Shown here in pieces: positions 44,776 to 58,032 of a stretch of 64,000 bases of DNA (its first letter is position 1; each line of letters begins with the position of its first letter). The notes under the pieces were generated by a model. That model did no database searches and had not been told where the DNA came from. It saw nothing but the letters and a program-made list of their open reading frames with translations. Location of the stretch: positions 29,746,126 through 29,810,125 of the forward strand of contig NW_004955404.1 in the NCBI RefSeq assembly GCF_000276665.1, in the 5' to 3' direction. The DNA is from Chinchilla lanigera. Lineage: Eukaryota > Chordata > Mammalia > Rodentia > Chinchillidae. The translations under genes and the position numbers were made by a program.

Positions 44776-46104
44776 AATTAATCCAATATGCATTGCAGAA
44801 AGTGTCAACGTTAGATTTTGATGATCTTCTGGGACATTCCCTAAGAATGGGGCCATCCGGTCCAAGGAGAACTCACCCATGAGACAAGCCGGGACTGAGG
44901 AAGAGGGGAGAGGGTGGGGTGGAAACAAAGTCAGAAGGACTAAGGGAGGAGGAATTTCTCCAAACCCTGATGAGAGCAAACTCAGGAGTGATTAGAAGGC
45001 CACCAAAGGGGTGGAGAAACATCTGCACTTCTTTTTTTGTACTTCAAGGATATTTTTAATAAACACGAGGCTTGGGTCTATTCTTATTGTACTTCTTAAG
45101 CCAACTGGAATGTAAAACAGTGTTAAGGCTGTAATATTTATCTCTGTATCACAGTGGTATCATGGTGTGGTGAGTATAAACGTGGATTACAGTGAAGACT
45201 GCCTGCAGCACCCTGATACAAATTAGGTAACAGACTTGGCTCCTGCATCCCGCTCCCCCCAGGTATCCTCAGCAACTCATTCTGGACCCGTCATTTTCTG
45301 TCCACATTTAGACATACACTCATAGCTTTCACCTTTGAAACAATCTTTGGATTCCTACAATTTATTTATCTCCCTGTTCCTCTTCACAACTCAGCTTCCA
45401 AAAATAACCTGACCCTTTCACTGGTGAGCCAACCATAATACAGTTACAGAGACTGCTCATGCCAAGGCTACCAGTGACTTCCCTGTTGTCAATAAATTAC
45501 TCTCACTTGAGAATTATTGGTTTGAAACTTTGACCCACAAAGGTATTCATAATAGCTGTTATAATAGCAATTTTTTAAAAAACTTTTCAGACTTTCTCAA
45601 TATATTTTAAGCACTATAGAAAAATAAAAAAGTGGCAAGATTTGGCTAAATATTTAGAAAGTGACAAGAAGCATATAACCAGTAGGTGGAATTTGTTTTA
45701 GCAAATAAGAAAATATTTTACAAGTATCTATGACATAATGCCTAAATATACATATTAAAAATATTTAATAATAAAAGCCATGCTATTATTGCATCTTTAA
45801 TGTAAATGGGCATGTATATAGACTTACAAAAGGCAATTTTCAAAAATGAGAGTATTTTTCTTCTTAATTTACTTCCAATATTTGTAATTATAAAACAAAA
45901 CCAAGGTGTAACTACATCTATTTTTTCTGAATTCAAAGACACACAAAAAAAAACATGTCTCAAAGTCAAAGTCTTAAGACAGGCAAAAAGCTGTTGGTGA
46001 CATTTTACACAACATTAAAGTAGCATAAGCATTGAATTTGGGAGTAACTGAACTTTGGAAAAAGGATAAACATGAGGATGCAGTTGAAATCATCATAAAC
46101 ATTT
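44776..46104. other. No recognised feature
   Basis: Mostly AT-rich unique DNA. The frames at 45742-46000 are unsupported. Confidence 0.4.
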
Positions 46105-46560
46105 TTTTCCTCTTAAATTGTGGTAAAACATTTGTAATGTGTAATTTGCCATTTCAACCAATTTTAAGTGTATAATTTTGTGGCTTTCAGTACCTTTGCT
46201 TTGTTGTACAACCATCTCTACTTTCCAACTCCAGAATATTTTCATGTTCCCAGGATGAAAATCTATGCTCATTAAACAATAACTCCCACTTCCCATTTCC
46301 TTAGATCCTGGAAACCACTCTTCTACTTTCTGGCGGTATAAATCTGACTTTTCTAGGTATAGCAGATAAGAGCACTAATACAATATTTGTTCTTTTTGAA
46401 TAGCTTTTTTCCCTTTGGTATCTTCCAGTTTCATTCACGCTAAGACTGAATAATATTCTGTTGTGTGGATACACCCCATTTCCCTTATCTATTCATCTGT
46501 TCGTGGCCATTTGTGTTGCTTCTACCTTTTAGCTTTTGTGAATTATGCTGTTAATCTTTT
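46105..46560 (-). mobile_element. Old L1 (L1M) 3' region
   Basis: Antisense order: 'aaattgtggtaaaacatttg', 'ttttaagtgtataattttgt', 'cattaaacaataactcccac', 'ttctactttctggcgg', 'gctaagactgaataatattc', 'ttatctattcatctgttcg'. This is the signature of ancient L1 3' ends including the ORF2 end. Confidence 0.85.
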
Positions 46561-46740
46561 TAAAAAATATATTTCTTATAAAACATTACACAGAAAAACT
46601 TTCCAACAAAATAAAATTAACAACCTTTGCCTTCAAAGGAAACCTATCAGTAAGGGAAGAAAGTCTATGTTGTTCAATAGGACTAGAATTGCCTTCTCAT
46701 AAGACAAATGCTGGTTTTACTATTTAAAAATTATACAGTC
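46561..46740. other. AT-rich spacer
   Basis: Nothing recognised. Confidence 0.3.
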
Positions 46741-47172
46741 TGTCTTGGTTACTTTTATCTTGTTGCTGAGACAAAATACCTGACACTCAAAGTTAAGGGA
46801 GGAAAGGTTTATCTAGCTCACAGTTTGTAGAAGTTTCAGTCCATAATCAGCTGGCTCCAAGGCAGGGTGGCTTGGCACAGGGGCAACGGTTCAAGGCGGC
46901 AGAAGACAGCAGAAACAACAAGAGCAAAAGGGGAGAAGAGCAATCCTCTTTTCTTCCCTTATATTGTCAGCAGACTACCACCCTATAGAGTAAGTATAGC
47001 CCTCACATCTCCCTGCCTTCCTCTTGCACAGGCTCAGAAAGTTTACAAAGTGAAGACCAATAGTCCTTTGCTGAGTCGCTTAGTTAAACTTCTCAAGTTG
47101 ACACAATATATCAACCATTACCCTGTCTGTTTAACCATCTTCCTTCCCCATCACCAAACCTAATTATAAAAT
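46741..47172 (-). mobile_element. MaLR-type LTR
   Basis: Starts 'tgtcttggttacttttatct' with 'gagacaaaatacctgacac', 'gaaaggtttatctagctcac' and 'cagtccataatcagctggct', co-linear with the LTR at 10266. The distal end ('caccaaacctaattata') is decayed and no TSD is seen. Confidence 0.75.
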
Positions 47173-48574
47173 TCATATAATATAGAAATTGTAGTTAAAC
47201 ATCCCCATTACTAAATTTATGCCACTGAGTGATACCTTTTGGAGAAAATTGCCCAGTTAATCCAAGAACAGAGAACAAATCTTTGTCATCTAATTTTCCA
47301 GGGAATTACATTTACATCAATTTGTGGCTCTGTATACACATTAGAAACAGTACAATGCAAACACCAGGTAGAGTCTAGGATTATCCAAGCTCTGTCTACA
47401 CCCCACATGAGGAACTTACAAATATTTCATCTTAATGTAGTCCCTGGTACTACAATTTTGAAGGGTGGACTCCCAGAAATTATGTCATAAAAGCTGTAAT
47501 TTGAAAGATATCTCAGGGATTACTTTGGACAGTTTCTCATTTTATGTTAGACAAAGAGGAAGAATTTTTCATTGCATGATAAAGGCAGCCTCCTTCCATT
47601 ATTTTTAGGAATAAGAGATTAATCAATAAGTAACATTCTATGTCTTAACCAAAAAGAAGAATCTAGTATAATTGTTGGTTTTTATAATTCAATATTTTTT
47701 CAAAGCAGCTCACTGGGAAGTTATGTCATATTTTCAGACTACAGATATTGGGTGCCATAAATCCCAACCTGTCATCTCAGGAACTGCTATTAAAGTAGAT
47801 GTGTTTATCAAAGACCAGATCTTGCTGAGAGCTTGCCTGACTGAATGCTTCTTGGAGGTCAACTATTCGTGTGGGAGAATCATCATATTGTTCCATCATA
47901 CAACTGCCTTTTCACAAGTCTAGCACTGTTTGGTCAAATGAATTTAGGCTGCCCTCCTTACACGCCCCCCGCTTCTCCATCAGCATCTTCAGTACCGATT
48001 CTCACTATGGTTTTATCCTAAAGGCGCAAAGGGATAACGTTTTGATTTCATACTGTAAAGATATTATAATAAGACACCCTACTGTTGCTACTAAATCTGT
48101 GCCACTCCGGGGTGACAACCTTGTCATCTGTCTCAAAACACTGTGCTCAGTCTCTCAAATAATGTCATAAAAGAAATAAAGCTAAAGGGGAAGAAAAAAA
48201 TTAATTCACCCTTTTTGTCTAGTAAAAGAGCTAATCATTGTAGCAAACACTAAACAAACAGATGTTTCTTGGCAGTTCCAAACTTACCAGATCAATAGAT
48301 TAGAGAAAGTATTATTTATATTTCAAAGAAATTTTTTTTTAGTTTAAAAAGAAAAAAACTAACAAAACAACAACAGTGAAGAGAAAAACAACACTAATTC
48401 TTTTTTTAATATATAGATTACTGAGTTTCTGTTCTGTCTTTGGAATCTTGAATGCATGCATTTTATAGACAACATAAATATACCCTGAATACTGAAAGCA
48501 AAGGAATCTGTGAAATAAGTGTCTCAGGTTTTTCCAGCCCTGTAGTACTGGGGAGAGTATGGAAATAAATGCCA

Positions 48575-48577
<3 letters not shown>
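47173..48577. other. No recognised feature
   Basis: About 1.4 kb of unique DNA. The frames at 47239-47490 and 47672-48170 have no known motif. Confidence 0.4.
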
Positions 48578-48613
<36 letters not shown>

Positions 48614-48630
48614 ACATGTGTGTGTGTGTT
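48578..48630. repeat. (GT)n microsatellite
   Basis: GT repeat with an ACATGT interruption, followed by the 14-bp palindrome 'actgtatatacagt' at 48635-48648. Confidence 0.95.
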
Positions 48631-48648
48631 GTGCACTGTATATACAGT

Positions 48649-50124
48649 CATACTGTATATTTAATCATATAATCATTTATTCACAGAAGGTGCACACACG
48701 TGCATCTGGTAAGTTAGGTAGACAGCCTCCTTTGCTGCATATCAACTGGCCTGAGGCCACACTATCCACACAGGGTTTCAGACATGAAATCATCTAAGAT
48801 TCGTCCCTAGAGGTAGGTATACCACTATTTGTAAAAGTTCACCGCTGGTTTTACTACGAACCATCTCAATGTTGTCACAGTTATTTAACCAATAAAGCAG
48901 AGATCAAGCAAACAAAAAAAGATAAAGTTGAGCCAGTTAAGCCTGGAGATTCAATTTCCCATTTATGAATTAGATGAAGAAGACTTTTTTCCTAAGACTG
49001 TTTCTAGTGCAGCCAGCTGGCTTGCATTCTACGAGCCATTTCCAGCATGTACTCATGTTTGCAGCTGAGTTGTCTGTTATTTGGCAACATTTCTTGATTA
49101 TTCAACCTCAAGGGAAACAAAGAGAAACCACAGACATGTCCATGGATGAACATACATCCCAGTTCATTTCCTCAGCACTTACTAAGCAGCAGAGATTTTG
49201 CTTACATTCATGAATATCACTGAAATATGTAAGGTGAATGTTATTATCCTTATTTTATTAAACAATTTCTTGCAAAACTCCAGCTCCAGTCTGCTACTGA
49301 TGTACAAACACATAAGAAGTAATGTATCCACACACTCACTTGAGTGTGTAAGTATCAAAAGGAGGCAAAGCCAGGCAGAAGGGAAATAAGCAAAAAAGGT
49401 ATATGTAAAAACCAAAGTTGCCCATATTCTCTCAAAAAGAAAAAAATATAACATTTCTAGAAAATTCCTGTACTGATGCCTTATTATACTTCAGCCACTG
49501 TGTCAAATTAGCATCCATTTGTGCTTTCTAACATGCCAATTTTCTAACAATGGACAGTAACGTGCATGAAATTTTTATACCATACACATTACAATCTACA
49601 GGTTAATTCGTAACTTATAACTATATAATCACTTTCAAGGAAACTTCAGTGTTTCAGTGTTTCATTCCTTTCATAAAAAGGAATGAGCGGGATAGCCGCA
49701 GAGTCCACAGGATTTAGCTACTGCAAAACATAAAAGTTCATAACGTAGCTACCAACACTCCCAAGTTCCTGCCATTCACCAAATTTATAGACTGTCCATA
49801 ACAAATCACTAAGCACATTTTCAGTCCCTCCAGGACTGTCACACTGACAGCAGCTCCAAATAAAATAAATAACAAATTGAACAACAGTCTAGTAAATAAG
49901 ACAGTTAATCTGGATGTGGGGCCAAAATCACTTTCAACTGAAACAATTTAAACTGTTTTTAAGGCAAACATTTTTACTTCCTTGGAAATGACAACCAAAA
50001 AAACATTTTTATGGAAAATAATTGGTAAAATCTTCAACTCACTTTACCCAAGCAATAGTCTATTACTCAAATTTCAAAAGACTTATCCCGTATCTCTTTC
50101 GTAGGGAATGTTTTCTAAGTTTGG
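48649..50124. other. No recognised feature
   Basis: Unique DNA with a 9-bp-stem hairpin at 49663-49685. No gene evidence. Confidence 0.4.
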
Positions 50125-50345
50125 TTAGTACATGTCTGGAGTACATAATAGTTACTCTGATCATGAGGAGTTGGTACACGTACACAGCACATCTTAATAC
50201 TTCCCCTTTCCCTCTCCCCAAGCCTCCCTCCAGCTCTTGGTCCCCTTCCCATTTTCAGAAGATCTATTTCCACTTGTCCTGTTATCTATCTTTTACTTTG
50301 CTCTTTAGCTTATTTATACTTTGTGTTTCTCATATGAGAGGCCAT
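50125..50345 (-). mobile_element. Antisense L1 3'UTR fragment
   Basis: The polypyrimidine block plus 'ttttcagaagatctatttcc' is shared with 19920-19950. The A-tail end is lost. Confidence 0.5.
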
Positions 50346-50842
50346 GTGACATCGTTTTGATGTTACAGTGTTCATTCTATGAATATATTAATGTCCTAAA
50401 CAAATCAAACATCTAGTTATGCTGGTCCCTTACTCTGTCTGCTTCTTTATGTCACCACAGAACTTCAGCAGGACTCACAGCCACATGCATAGTTTTCATT
50501 TCTTAAACAAAAAAGTTGTTATAAAAATTTTGATGTCCCTTTCAGCACACATTTTGGGTAATTCCAAACCTTATTTGACTATGAAGAATTTAGGTGGCAA
50601 AAAAAAAAAAAAAACAGATTCAAGCAAATAAAACAAAAACTAGGTAAGTTATTTTGGTGTCATATAGATAAAATTTTATGGGCTGAATATTGAAGTTACT
50701 ATTATTGAATTTTATTCTCAGCCACCACATATGCTTCCAAATGGAATAAAACATGGTTTGGCTAAAGGTAGTATGTGGCTGTTGATCTTATTCCCCCAGA
50801 GGGAATGGTTCTCAAAGACCATTCCCAGCTGTCCCAACTCAT
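50346..50842. other. No recognised feature
   Basis: Unique DNA with a 16-A run near 50600. Confidence 0.35.
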
Positions 50843-50898
50843 TATTGTAACCATGTATAATATTACATAGTATTGTAACCATGTATATAATTACATAG
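50843..50898. repeat. 28-bp tandem duplication
   Basis: Two adjacent 28-bp units beginning 'tattgtaaccatgtata' with two differences. Confidence 0.95.
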
Positions 50899-51784
50899 CC
50901 CTAATGCTGGCCACATTCATACAGACAAGAAATGTTTCATCTTTTAAGCTGAGAAAATAGCAACTCTTCATTAATAACTGGCCAAGATTCTTCATACAGA
51001 TATGATCTAAGTCAACTCAGGATGAGTAAACAAAAGGAAAAGCAGATGGCCATAGGACCTTGTCACAAATCTAATCATATCTTTTACTGAGGGCTTACTC
51101 TAAGGCTACCCAGCTGAACTCCATCAAAGGGGTCCAGGATGCTGGTATATATTTAAAGTAGAATCTTCTTTAAAATGATATTACTTTGCAATCACTGAAG
51201 AATTCCTAGTAGTCTCTTACTCTTTGAACTTTCTCAATGGCGAATTCCTTATGTAATTATCTCGGGATAACTGTGTAACTGTGTGTATATGTATATTATA
51301 TGTGAGTTAATCACACATGATTTTTAAACCATAACTGACTGCTATGACCTGCAACCATCTTTATTCATCAAGAGCAACAACTATCTTGTGCTCCCACATA
51401 CTTATAGTCTCACATTCCCTGGAATGTAGTTACTTAGTGGCATTTCGTAAGCAAAAATCTCAATAATCAAAACGCATTTTATTTGAATTTCTGAATCTCT
51501 GAAATACCCATTTTAACATTCTATACAATGTTTCCTATTCATTAACAGCTCTAAATATGTTAATGTGTCACCAAGAAGACGTCTGCAAGCAAATTTAAAG
51601 ATTTTCAAAATTAGGGATTTTATTTCAGTATGTACCATATTTGTTTTTTTACCCAAAATATAAACTCAAGCAAGTGACATTTACCTCTAGCTCTCAAAGA
51701 AATGTCTTTGCTTGAATGTTTAAAGCCTGAATGTCACTTACTAATGAGATTTGAATCCCCATTATTTAATTTCTAGCATAAGCC
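50899..51784. other. No recognised feature
   Basis: AT-rich unique DNA. Confidence 0.4.
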
Positions 51785-51925
51785 CTGCTCCCACAGGTTG
51801 CTGGTTACCTCCTCCGCACATGCCCTCTTTCTCCCAGCAAACTGCACACCCTTCAAGGACAGGACCAACATCTCATTCCTAGGGACTGATGAGACTGCCT
51901 TACTAAATGTTTGTTAATGATTTGC
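51785..51925 (+). mobile_element. L2 3' end relic
   Basis: 'gcacacccttcaaggacagg' and 'ttactaaatgtttgttaatg' fit the L2 terminus. Confidence 0.5.
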
Positions 51926-52429
51926 TGTCTCTTAAAAACCATCCTGATCTAAAATTCACCTCCGTAGAATAATGGTAATGACTTCACCTTAGTGATTATA
52001 CCCCAAACCTTCCATTCCAAAGGCAAAACGACAAAATTTTGCTCTACTTTCCCTGGAAAAATGTAAAAGAAAAAGTACAAAAACATGAGACAAAATATTA
52101 TAACATAAAATAGCACATATGCACGAAGTCATCCCGTTGTGTAAAACTACTAGTTTAAGTGCTAAAATATAAAATGACATTTTATAGAATTGAGTTTACC
52201 TCTAAATCATAAAAATGTGTATTACCTGCCCACATCCACATACATATATGTATTCATTCTGATATTCAGAGTACTGCACTTTTCCACGAGAGTATTATAT
52301 AAGGTGCTGCTGTACTAGATTTCAGTTAAGCATTTAGGCCAGTATTTGGAGAGGAAGTCAGAATCTGATAGTTGTAGCCACCATTTCAACCAGAAAAAAA
52401 GTTTAAGAATTTTATCTTTTAAGAACACT
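51926..52429. other. No recognised feature
   Basis: AT-rich unique DNA. Confidence 0.35.
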
Positions 52430-52870
52430 GTAAGTTTGTGGTAAGCAGAATATGACTTCCCAACTATCAAATATGTCTGTATCCCAATTTCTGGAATTTG
52501 CAAATATATTATTTCACATGGCAAAAAAAGGAAAAGATTTTGAAGATGAAATTAAATTAAGGACTTTAAGGTGGGGTATATCGGTGGGCCCAGTAACCAC
52601 AAGGCTCCTTATAGGAAAGAGGGGAACAAAAGTGTGAGAGACGCAGAAGGATGGTAATGGTGGAAACAGTCAAAACGAGGCAGCATGAGGATGATTTGCC
52701 TGGCCAGTGCCAGCTTTGAAGATGGATAAAGCCACCATTGAGAAATAAAGTACCCTCTGGAAGCAGAAACAGGCAAGGAGTGGATTCTCCCTAAAATTCA
52801 GTCCCTCAAGAAACACAGCCTGATGCACCTTAATTTTAGCCCTGGGAAATCCATTAAGCCCTCAAAACTC
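52430..52870 (+). mobile_element. Ancient LTR (MLT-like)
   Basis: 'gaaattaaattaaggacttt', 'ggtgggcccagtaaccacaa', 'ggctccttataggaaag', 'gccagctttgaagatggata' and 'gagtggattctccctaaaat' follow a mammal-wide LTR order. Termini are decayed. Confidence 0.55.
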
Positions 52871-52930
52871 TAGTCCAAATACTAGGCGATTACATTATGA
52901 TCATTACATTGGAAGAAAAAGTCAATGTGG

Positions 52931-53040
52931 AAGGAAGGAAGGAAGGAAGGAAGGAAGGAAGGAAGGAAGGAGTGAGGGAGGGAAGAAGGGAGGAAACAAA
53001 GGAAGAAGGAGGAAGGAAGCGAAGGAGAAGTAAGGGAGGA
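52931..53040. repeat. (GGAA)n purine tract
   Basis: A pure GGAA run followed by a mixed purine run. It causes false Glu-Gly-Arg-Lys frames. Confidence 0.95.
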
Positions 53041-53274
53041 CCATGTGATTTCTCAAGTTCATACAAATACTATATTGAGGTTTCTCAAAATTCACACTTA
53101 CACAGATTTTGTAGAAATGGGCTACTGAGTGGAAAAACACAAAACCTGATAAATAAGTCAAATGTTTAAAGTTGGATTTTAAAATTTTACCAGAAGTGAG
53201 ATGAAAAACAGAGTACACACAAAAAGCCTTGCTCTTTAGATTTAAGCATTGCAAATGCAGGATTGTGATCTTTT

Positions 53275-53385
53275 TAAGAGTCTATCTCAAGTTTTATTCA
53301 TTTTTCTACTCTTATGACTCGGGAGAGTACCTAATATAAAGTAGGCACTAAAAAGCTGTGTGTTACATGAATAAATATTGGCATA
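53275..53385 (+). mobile_element. L2 3' end relic
   Basis: 'gggagagtacctaatataaa', 'gtaggcactaaaaagctgtg' and a terminal 'atgaataaa' match L2. Confidence 0.6.
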
Positions 53386-55596
53386 AGAGAAGTAGGTTCT
53401 ACAGAAGGAGAAATCTGCAAAATAAGAACTCATTCACTCATTTATCTACCTCACAGAGTGTTGATTTTGTGCATGTGATAAATCCTTATTTAGAAGTTTT
53501 CAAAAACTTCCACCCTCAAGTACCCACCAATCTGTAAGCACCTTTGAACATCAGTGTTCTAAACAGACAGAGCTTTCATTTCACGTTAACATTTCATTGC
53601 ATCAGGTTTTTACATTGTCAATAATCTGAATTATTTGAGGCCACTATTTTCTTATTTTCTACCTTGTGCCAGTGCAGCTAAATTGTTTAAAATGTCACTT
53701 TTGATCTCTATTAAGAAGAACAAACTTCCCAGCCTAACAGCAGTTAATTTCTAAGGAAATCCCCTGCCTCTGGCTCCAGGGCTTCCATCACTCTTAAGTG
53801 GATAAGTCAAGCTGAGAAAGTCCAAGCAATGTAGTGAGAGTAAGTGCCCAAATACAGAGGAAGCAGACGGGACTTCAAGCTAGTGAAAGAAGTGTGACTG
53901 CATATCGTGGGTGGGGATAGCTGAACTAGAGCACATTCTCATGGGCCCCCATTAGGCAAGGATCTTGTTCCCTTCACAGGAACCCCCAGTGGGGAGTAGT
54001 GCTTCAAAGAGTACGTGCCAATGGATGAATGAGCCCCTGAGGAGCAGGACCTGGGCCAAATTCTTCTCTCCAGAGGTGAGCTTGTTCCTCGGTTTAATAA
54101 TAGATACTGTACCCAGTGTGAGACCTAGAGAAACAGAGGCTCTAACCCACTTCTGGTTTTACTGGTGGGATGATGAGGCATCCTCCTTTCTTTACCAGCC
54201 TTCCCCTGGCAGCACTTGCTGGCAGCTACTGCTGGCTGGCCCAGCTGATCTTCAGTTCCTAGGACAAATTTAGGCAAGAAGACAAATAGGATTGCAGCAC
54301 TGCGGAGATTTAGAAGGAAGGCAAAAGGGGGACTGTTCCTTTTAGCCTCTGGTGAATTTGACTAGACTTAATTTCATAACATTTTTTTAATTAGAGAAAG
54401 TTTGGAATCTCAGCCTCAAGACAATGTATGAAGTGGTCGCAATGTTTCTGTCCCCTCTCCGTGCTTCTTGGCTTCCTACTCTGTCTTCCTCTCTTGCTCA
54501 GCTCAGAAGCTCTCTCTGCATCTTGCCTCCTGTGTCACATGCTAAGGAGCACCCCTCATCTGGAAGTGGGCTCCATAGAGTCCCAGCTCTGGTTCAGTAG
54601 CTATGCATCAGTTCAAAGTGTTTTTCTCCTAAGGAATCGTGACCTTTGTCATGCAGTGGATGGAGACCTTTCCTCAGCTTCTAGAAACACAGCTGGTTCT
54701 CACAAAAAGGTTTCTCCATAAGGAAGAGTCTTATTGTCAGTCTGGTAATACGCACCTCTCTGGAAGTGCTGGTCATGTGAATGTAACACTCCAGAAACCA
54801 GATAGGCAGCAACATAGCCTGCAGAGATCAATGAATATTAGAAGATTCTCTCTATTGACTTGCAAATGAGATGTTGGAGGCAGAGCAAAACTGTACTACA
54901 CCATGTGCTCCTCCAGTGTAGGTTTTTGTTGGATTTTTATTTTTTTTCCCGTTGGACATCAGGTTCAATTTTGAAAGACTCAAGAAACATCCCAAAGGAG
55001 TATCCTGCTTCTGTAAAGTTTATATTTTCCTGCTTACAAAGATGTTCTTTTGCCCTTGGAAAGCAGTCTAATAGAATTTCACTGTAACATTAAAAACAGC
55101 TCTGCCAAGAGTATATTTTTATTCTGCTTCTGAGATTTTAGTAGATCACTGTATCAAAATCATTAAATTCTTAAATAGATTACATAGTACCATAAGAAGA
55201 GATATTAAGTAGTTTTCAAAAAATAAAAACCATGTAAATGCTACTGCTGCTGTTCATAATATTATGCTGATCCAAGGCATACAAGCTAATAAAAAAGTCA
55301 ATTTGGGAAATAATTTCTATAATATAAATAGCAACATTTCCCTTAAAGCTGTTAGTGTAGGAAGAGTTGATGTAGCCTGAGGTTGACTCTCTCAGCCCCA
55401 GGAAGAGGTTTATTAGTGGGACAGGGTTATTTAGGTGAATGGTTTGCCAATATGTCTGAGGTGGCATATACACCAATCCTTTTTATGACTACCAGCCGTA
55501 GAAAGGCTATTTTAAAACCACAACTGGGGAAAGATAAAAACACAGACTGCAATCATTGTGGCGGTTGCTTGTCATTTTAGATCTATTCTGTTGTTG
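53386..55596. other. No recognised feature
   Basis: Unique DNA. The frame at 54428-54721 starts with a hydrophobic run that mimics a signal peptide, but nothing else supports a gene. Confidence 0.4.
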
Positions 55597-55611
55597 GTTG
55601 CCCCTAGCAAC
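55597..55611. promoter_or_regulatory. RFX X-box-like site
   Basis: 'gttgcccctagcaac' fits the X-box pattern GTNRCC-N(0-3)-RGYAAC with a 3-nt spacer. RFX factors bind such sites, often near cilium-related genes. Isolated motifs like this also arise by chance. Confidence 0.3.
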
Positions 55612-56064
55612 AAGAAATTAAGCTAAAGGAATTTTAAACAAATAAATAGTGTAATACTTTGTATCTGCTGATTATATATTCTGGTGCATCAAAATGTAGG
55701 TGAGCTCAATAGACATCAATAATCTGAAATATGAATTATGTGGATGAAACTTTAAAGAATCTTAAAACAACAGTCGTTAATCATAAAAAATATGGTTGTT
55801 GGAGCGATGGAAAATAACCTCCATTGAGCTCAGGAGCACCTTCCTGTTCTGCAGCATGTGGAACAGTGAGATTTACTTTCCTAGCCCTCATACACAGAGG
55901 CAGAGATGAAATTAAATATCCAGCATTTGAAGCAGAAATTGATCTGAGCTCTAGCAGTCCCCATTGTAATCCCAGAGGCTTTGATCATTTGAACACAGTG
56001 GAAATAAAAGACACTTTGTAAAAGATTTTCATTTAAAAAAATCTCAATATCGCAGTAATGCTGA
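55612..56064. other. No recognised feature
   Basis: Unique DNA. Confidence 0.35.
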
Positions 56065-56250
56065 AACTGAAGCTTAACTGAGCGTTTACTGTGCCAGACA
56101 GTGTGCTAGAAGTTTGCATATCCTGTGTCTGCAGGTATGACTGGTGACTAATCTATTTCCTCACTCCGTGGAGAAACTGAAACTAAGGGGTTGCAGTGAT
56201 TTGCCCAAAGTCAGCGCTCCAGTATACACCAAGGGAGAGTGAAGTCGGTC
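56065..56250 (+). mobile_element. MIR SINE
   Basis: 'gcgtttactgtgccagacag', 'gtggagaaactgaaactaag' and 'gtgatttgcccaaagtcagc' give a clear MIR order. Confidence 0.75.
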
Positions 56251-56309
56251 TTTGTGCAACTGCAAAGTCTTTGCCTTTTTATTCTGCCTTAGGGGTCCTC
56301 TGAAAATTC

Positions 56310-56555
56310 AGAAAGCTATTAATAATCACTCACAGTATTTACACCATAGAGCCTAGGGCTTCCTATGTGCCAAGCACTTTGCGTACATAATCTCTTCCGA
56401 AGTGCACTGTAACCTCGTGAAGTAGGTATTTAGAATATTGACATTTAAACCCATTAAAGGACTTAATCGAGATTACAGAAATACTAGGTGGTGCAGCTGG
56501 TACTTGAAACCGGATCTGTCTGACTCAAAAACGTGTCCATTCTGCTCTTCCATCC
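56310..56555 (+). mobile_element. MIR SINE
   Basis: 'cttcctatgtgccaagcact', 'taacctcgtgaagtaggtat' and 'ggtggtgcagctggtacttg'. A second MIR 60 bp downstream in the same orientation. Confidence 0.78.
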
Positions 56556-56798
56556 CACCTGCTACAAAGTGGACTCTTTACATAATGCTGACGTAGGTGG
56601 ACTGAACAAAGATCATATTTGGTAAGGCTCTTTTATTGAATGTAGTTATACTTCAGAGGATAGTATTTGACCTGTGACACACACAAACCTGTATACATCA
56701 CAAATTGCTGGGTAACAAATTGTTCTAGTATTTTCTAGTTTTAAATGGTGACCACAAATCTCATTTAAAGTAAAGTTTTTGTCTTCTACTTTTTTGAA

Positions 56799-56839
56799 AG
56801 ATAGAAAGAAAAAGAAAGAGAGAAAGAGAGAGAGAGAAA

Positions 56840-56903
<64 letters not shown>

Positions 56904-56908
56904 AAAGA
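56799..56908. repeat. (AAAG)n microsatellite
   Basis: AAAG/GAGA array of about 110 bp. It may be an expanded SINE or L1 tail, though none is recognised beside it. Confidence 0.95.
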
Positions 56909-57114
56909 ATGCAAAGCACAATGGAGCAAAAGAATATCATAGTGTTCAGATGATATAAAAATACAATGTTACTGCTTATCTGTACCCTATGTAACTTTTA
57001 TTGCATTTTATATAATACTTAAGAAAAAGAACTAAACAAAAAAATTTAACTGGAAACCAACACCAAAATGTCACTGATAAAATTGCCATTTTCTATATAT
57101 CGAGTTACAACTTT

Positions 57115-57425
57115 CCTCACTTTTTAGCTTTATTGAGGTGGAAGTGACAAATAGAAACTGGATATATTTCAAGTGTGTAATCTGATGTTTTGACATATGA
57201 ACACATTTTTAAATGATGCACAACCAAGCTAGTCAACATCTACCACCTGAATAGTTACATTTTGGTGTGTATAGTGAGACTATTGAAGAGCCACTCTCTT
57301 AGCAAATTTTAAACATATAATGCAAAATTATGAACTTCACTCCCCATACTATAATTAATTGAATCTCCAGAATGTATTCATTCTGCATAACTGACCCTTT
57401 GTATCCCTTGACCAACATTCTACAA
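57115..57425 (-). mobile_element. Old L1 (L1M) 3'UTR relic
   Basis: Antisense: 'tagctttattgaggtggaag', 'gatgttttgacatatgaaca', 'atctccagaatgtattcatt' and 'tgcataactgaccctttgta'. Confidence 0.75.
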
Positions 57426-57924
57426 TGCATATGCCATTTGCAAATTTTAATAAGTTCAACTGAAACAAGAGCCACCAGTAGCATTCTCCTGGAGATGCAG
57501 TACTAATACCAAGTGCAGAACTGCGTGCACTGCATTTTGGATGGGGTCTACTTGGGTTTATGTGTTGCTAAGGGCCAATAAGGGTAATGGCAGTGAGAAA
57601 TCAGGTAGAGGTTCTTGTCAATACAGCTTAGTGGTCAAAAAGAGAAAAGAGAAACATAGAAAAGTGTAGAGCGCTCCTCCGTCTTGAACAAATAAGATTA
57701 TGCTAATATTTTAAATTTCAAATGCTATTAGGAATATTCAAGCCTCACAACACCATATGTACATAGGCAGTGTTATCAGTGTTATGAAGACCCCCTTGCT
57801 TGGGTGGGGATTTTTGACAAAGACCTGATGACATTTGTAGGCTGTTCTCTCTCCTCAGACCACTGGTCCTTTATGACATTGCCAGTCTGATTAGCATTTT
57901 TCCTTACCCTTGGCTTTATTATGT
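57426..57924. other. No recognised feature
   Basis: Unique DNA, possibly running into the L1 at its right. Confidence 0.35.
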
Positions 57925-58032
57925 ATCTCTATAAATTTTGTTGATTTCTGCTCTTAGTTTTATTTTCTTCTTTCTACTTCTTAACATTTGGCATTTCTTT
58001 TCCTACATTCTTAAGCTGTAATCTTAGATCAT

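Noticed and set aside
53965..54273. 102-codon sense frame
   Set aside because: No motif, no exon borders and no codon bias evident.
54428..54721. 97-codon frame with a signal-peptide-like N-terminus
   Set aside because: The hydrophobic run comes from a T/C-rich stretch. No splice sites, promoter, domain or cysteine pattern supports a secreted protein.
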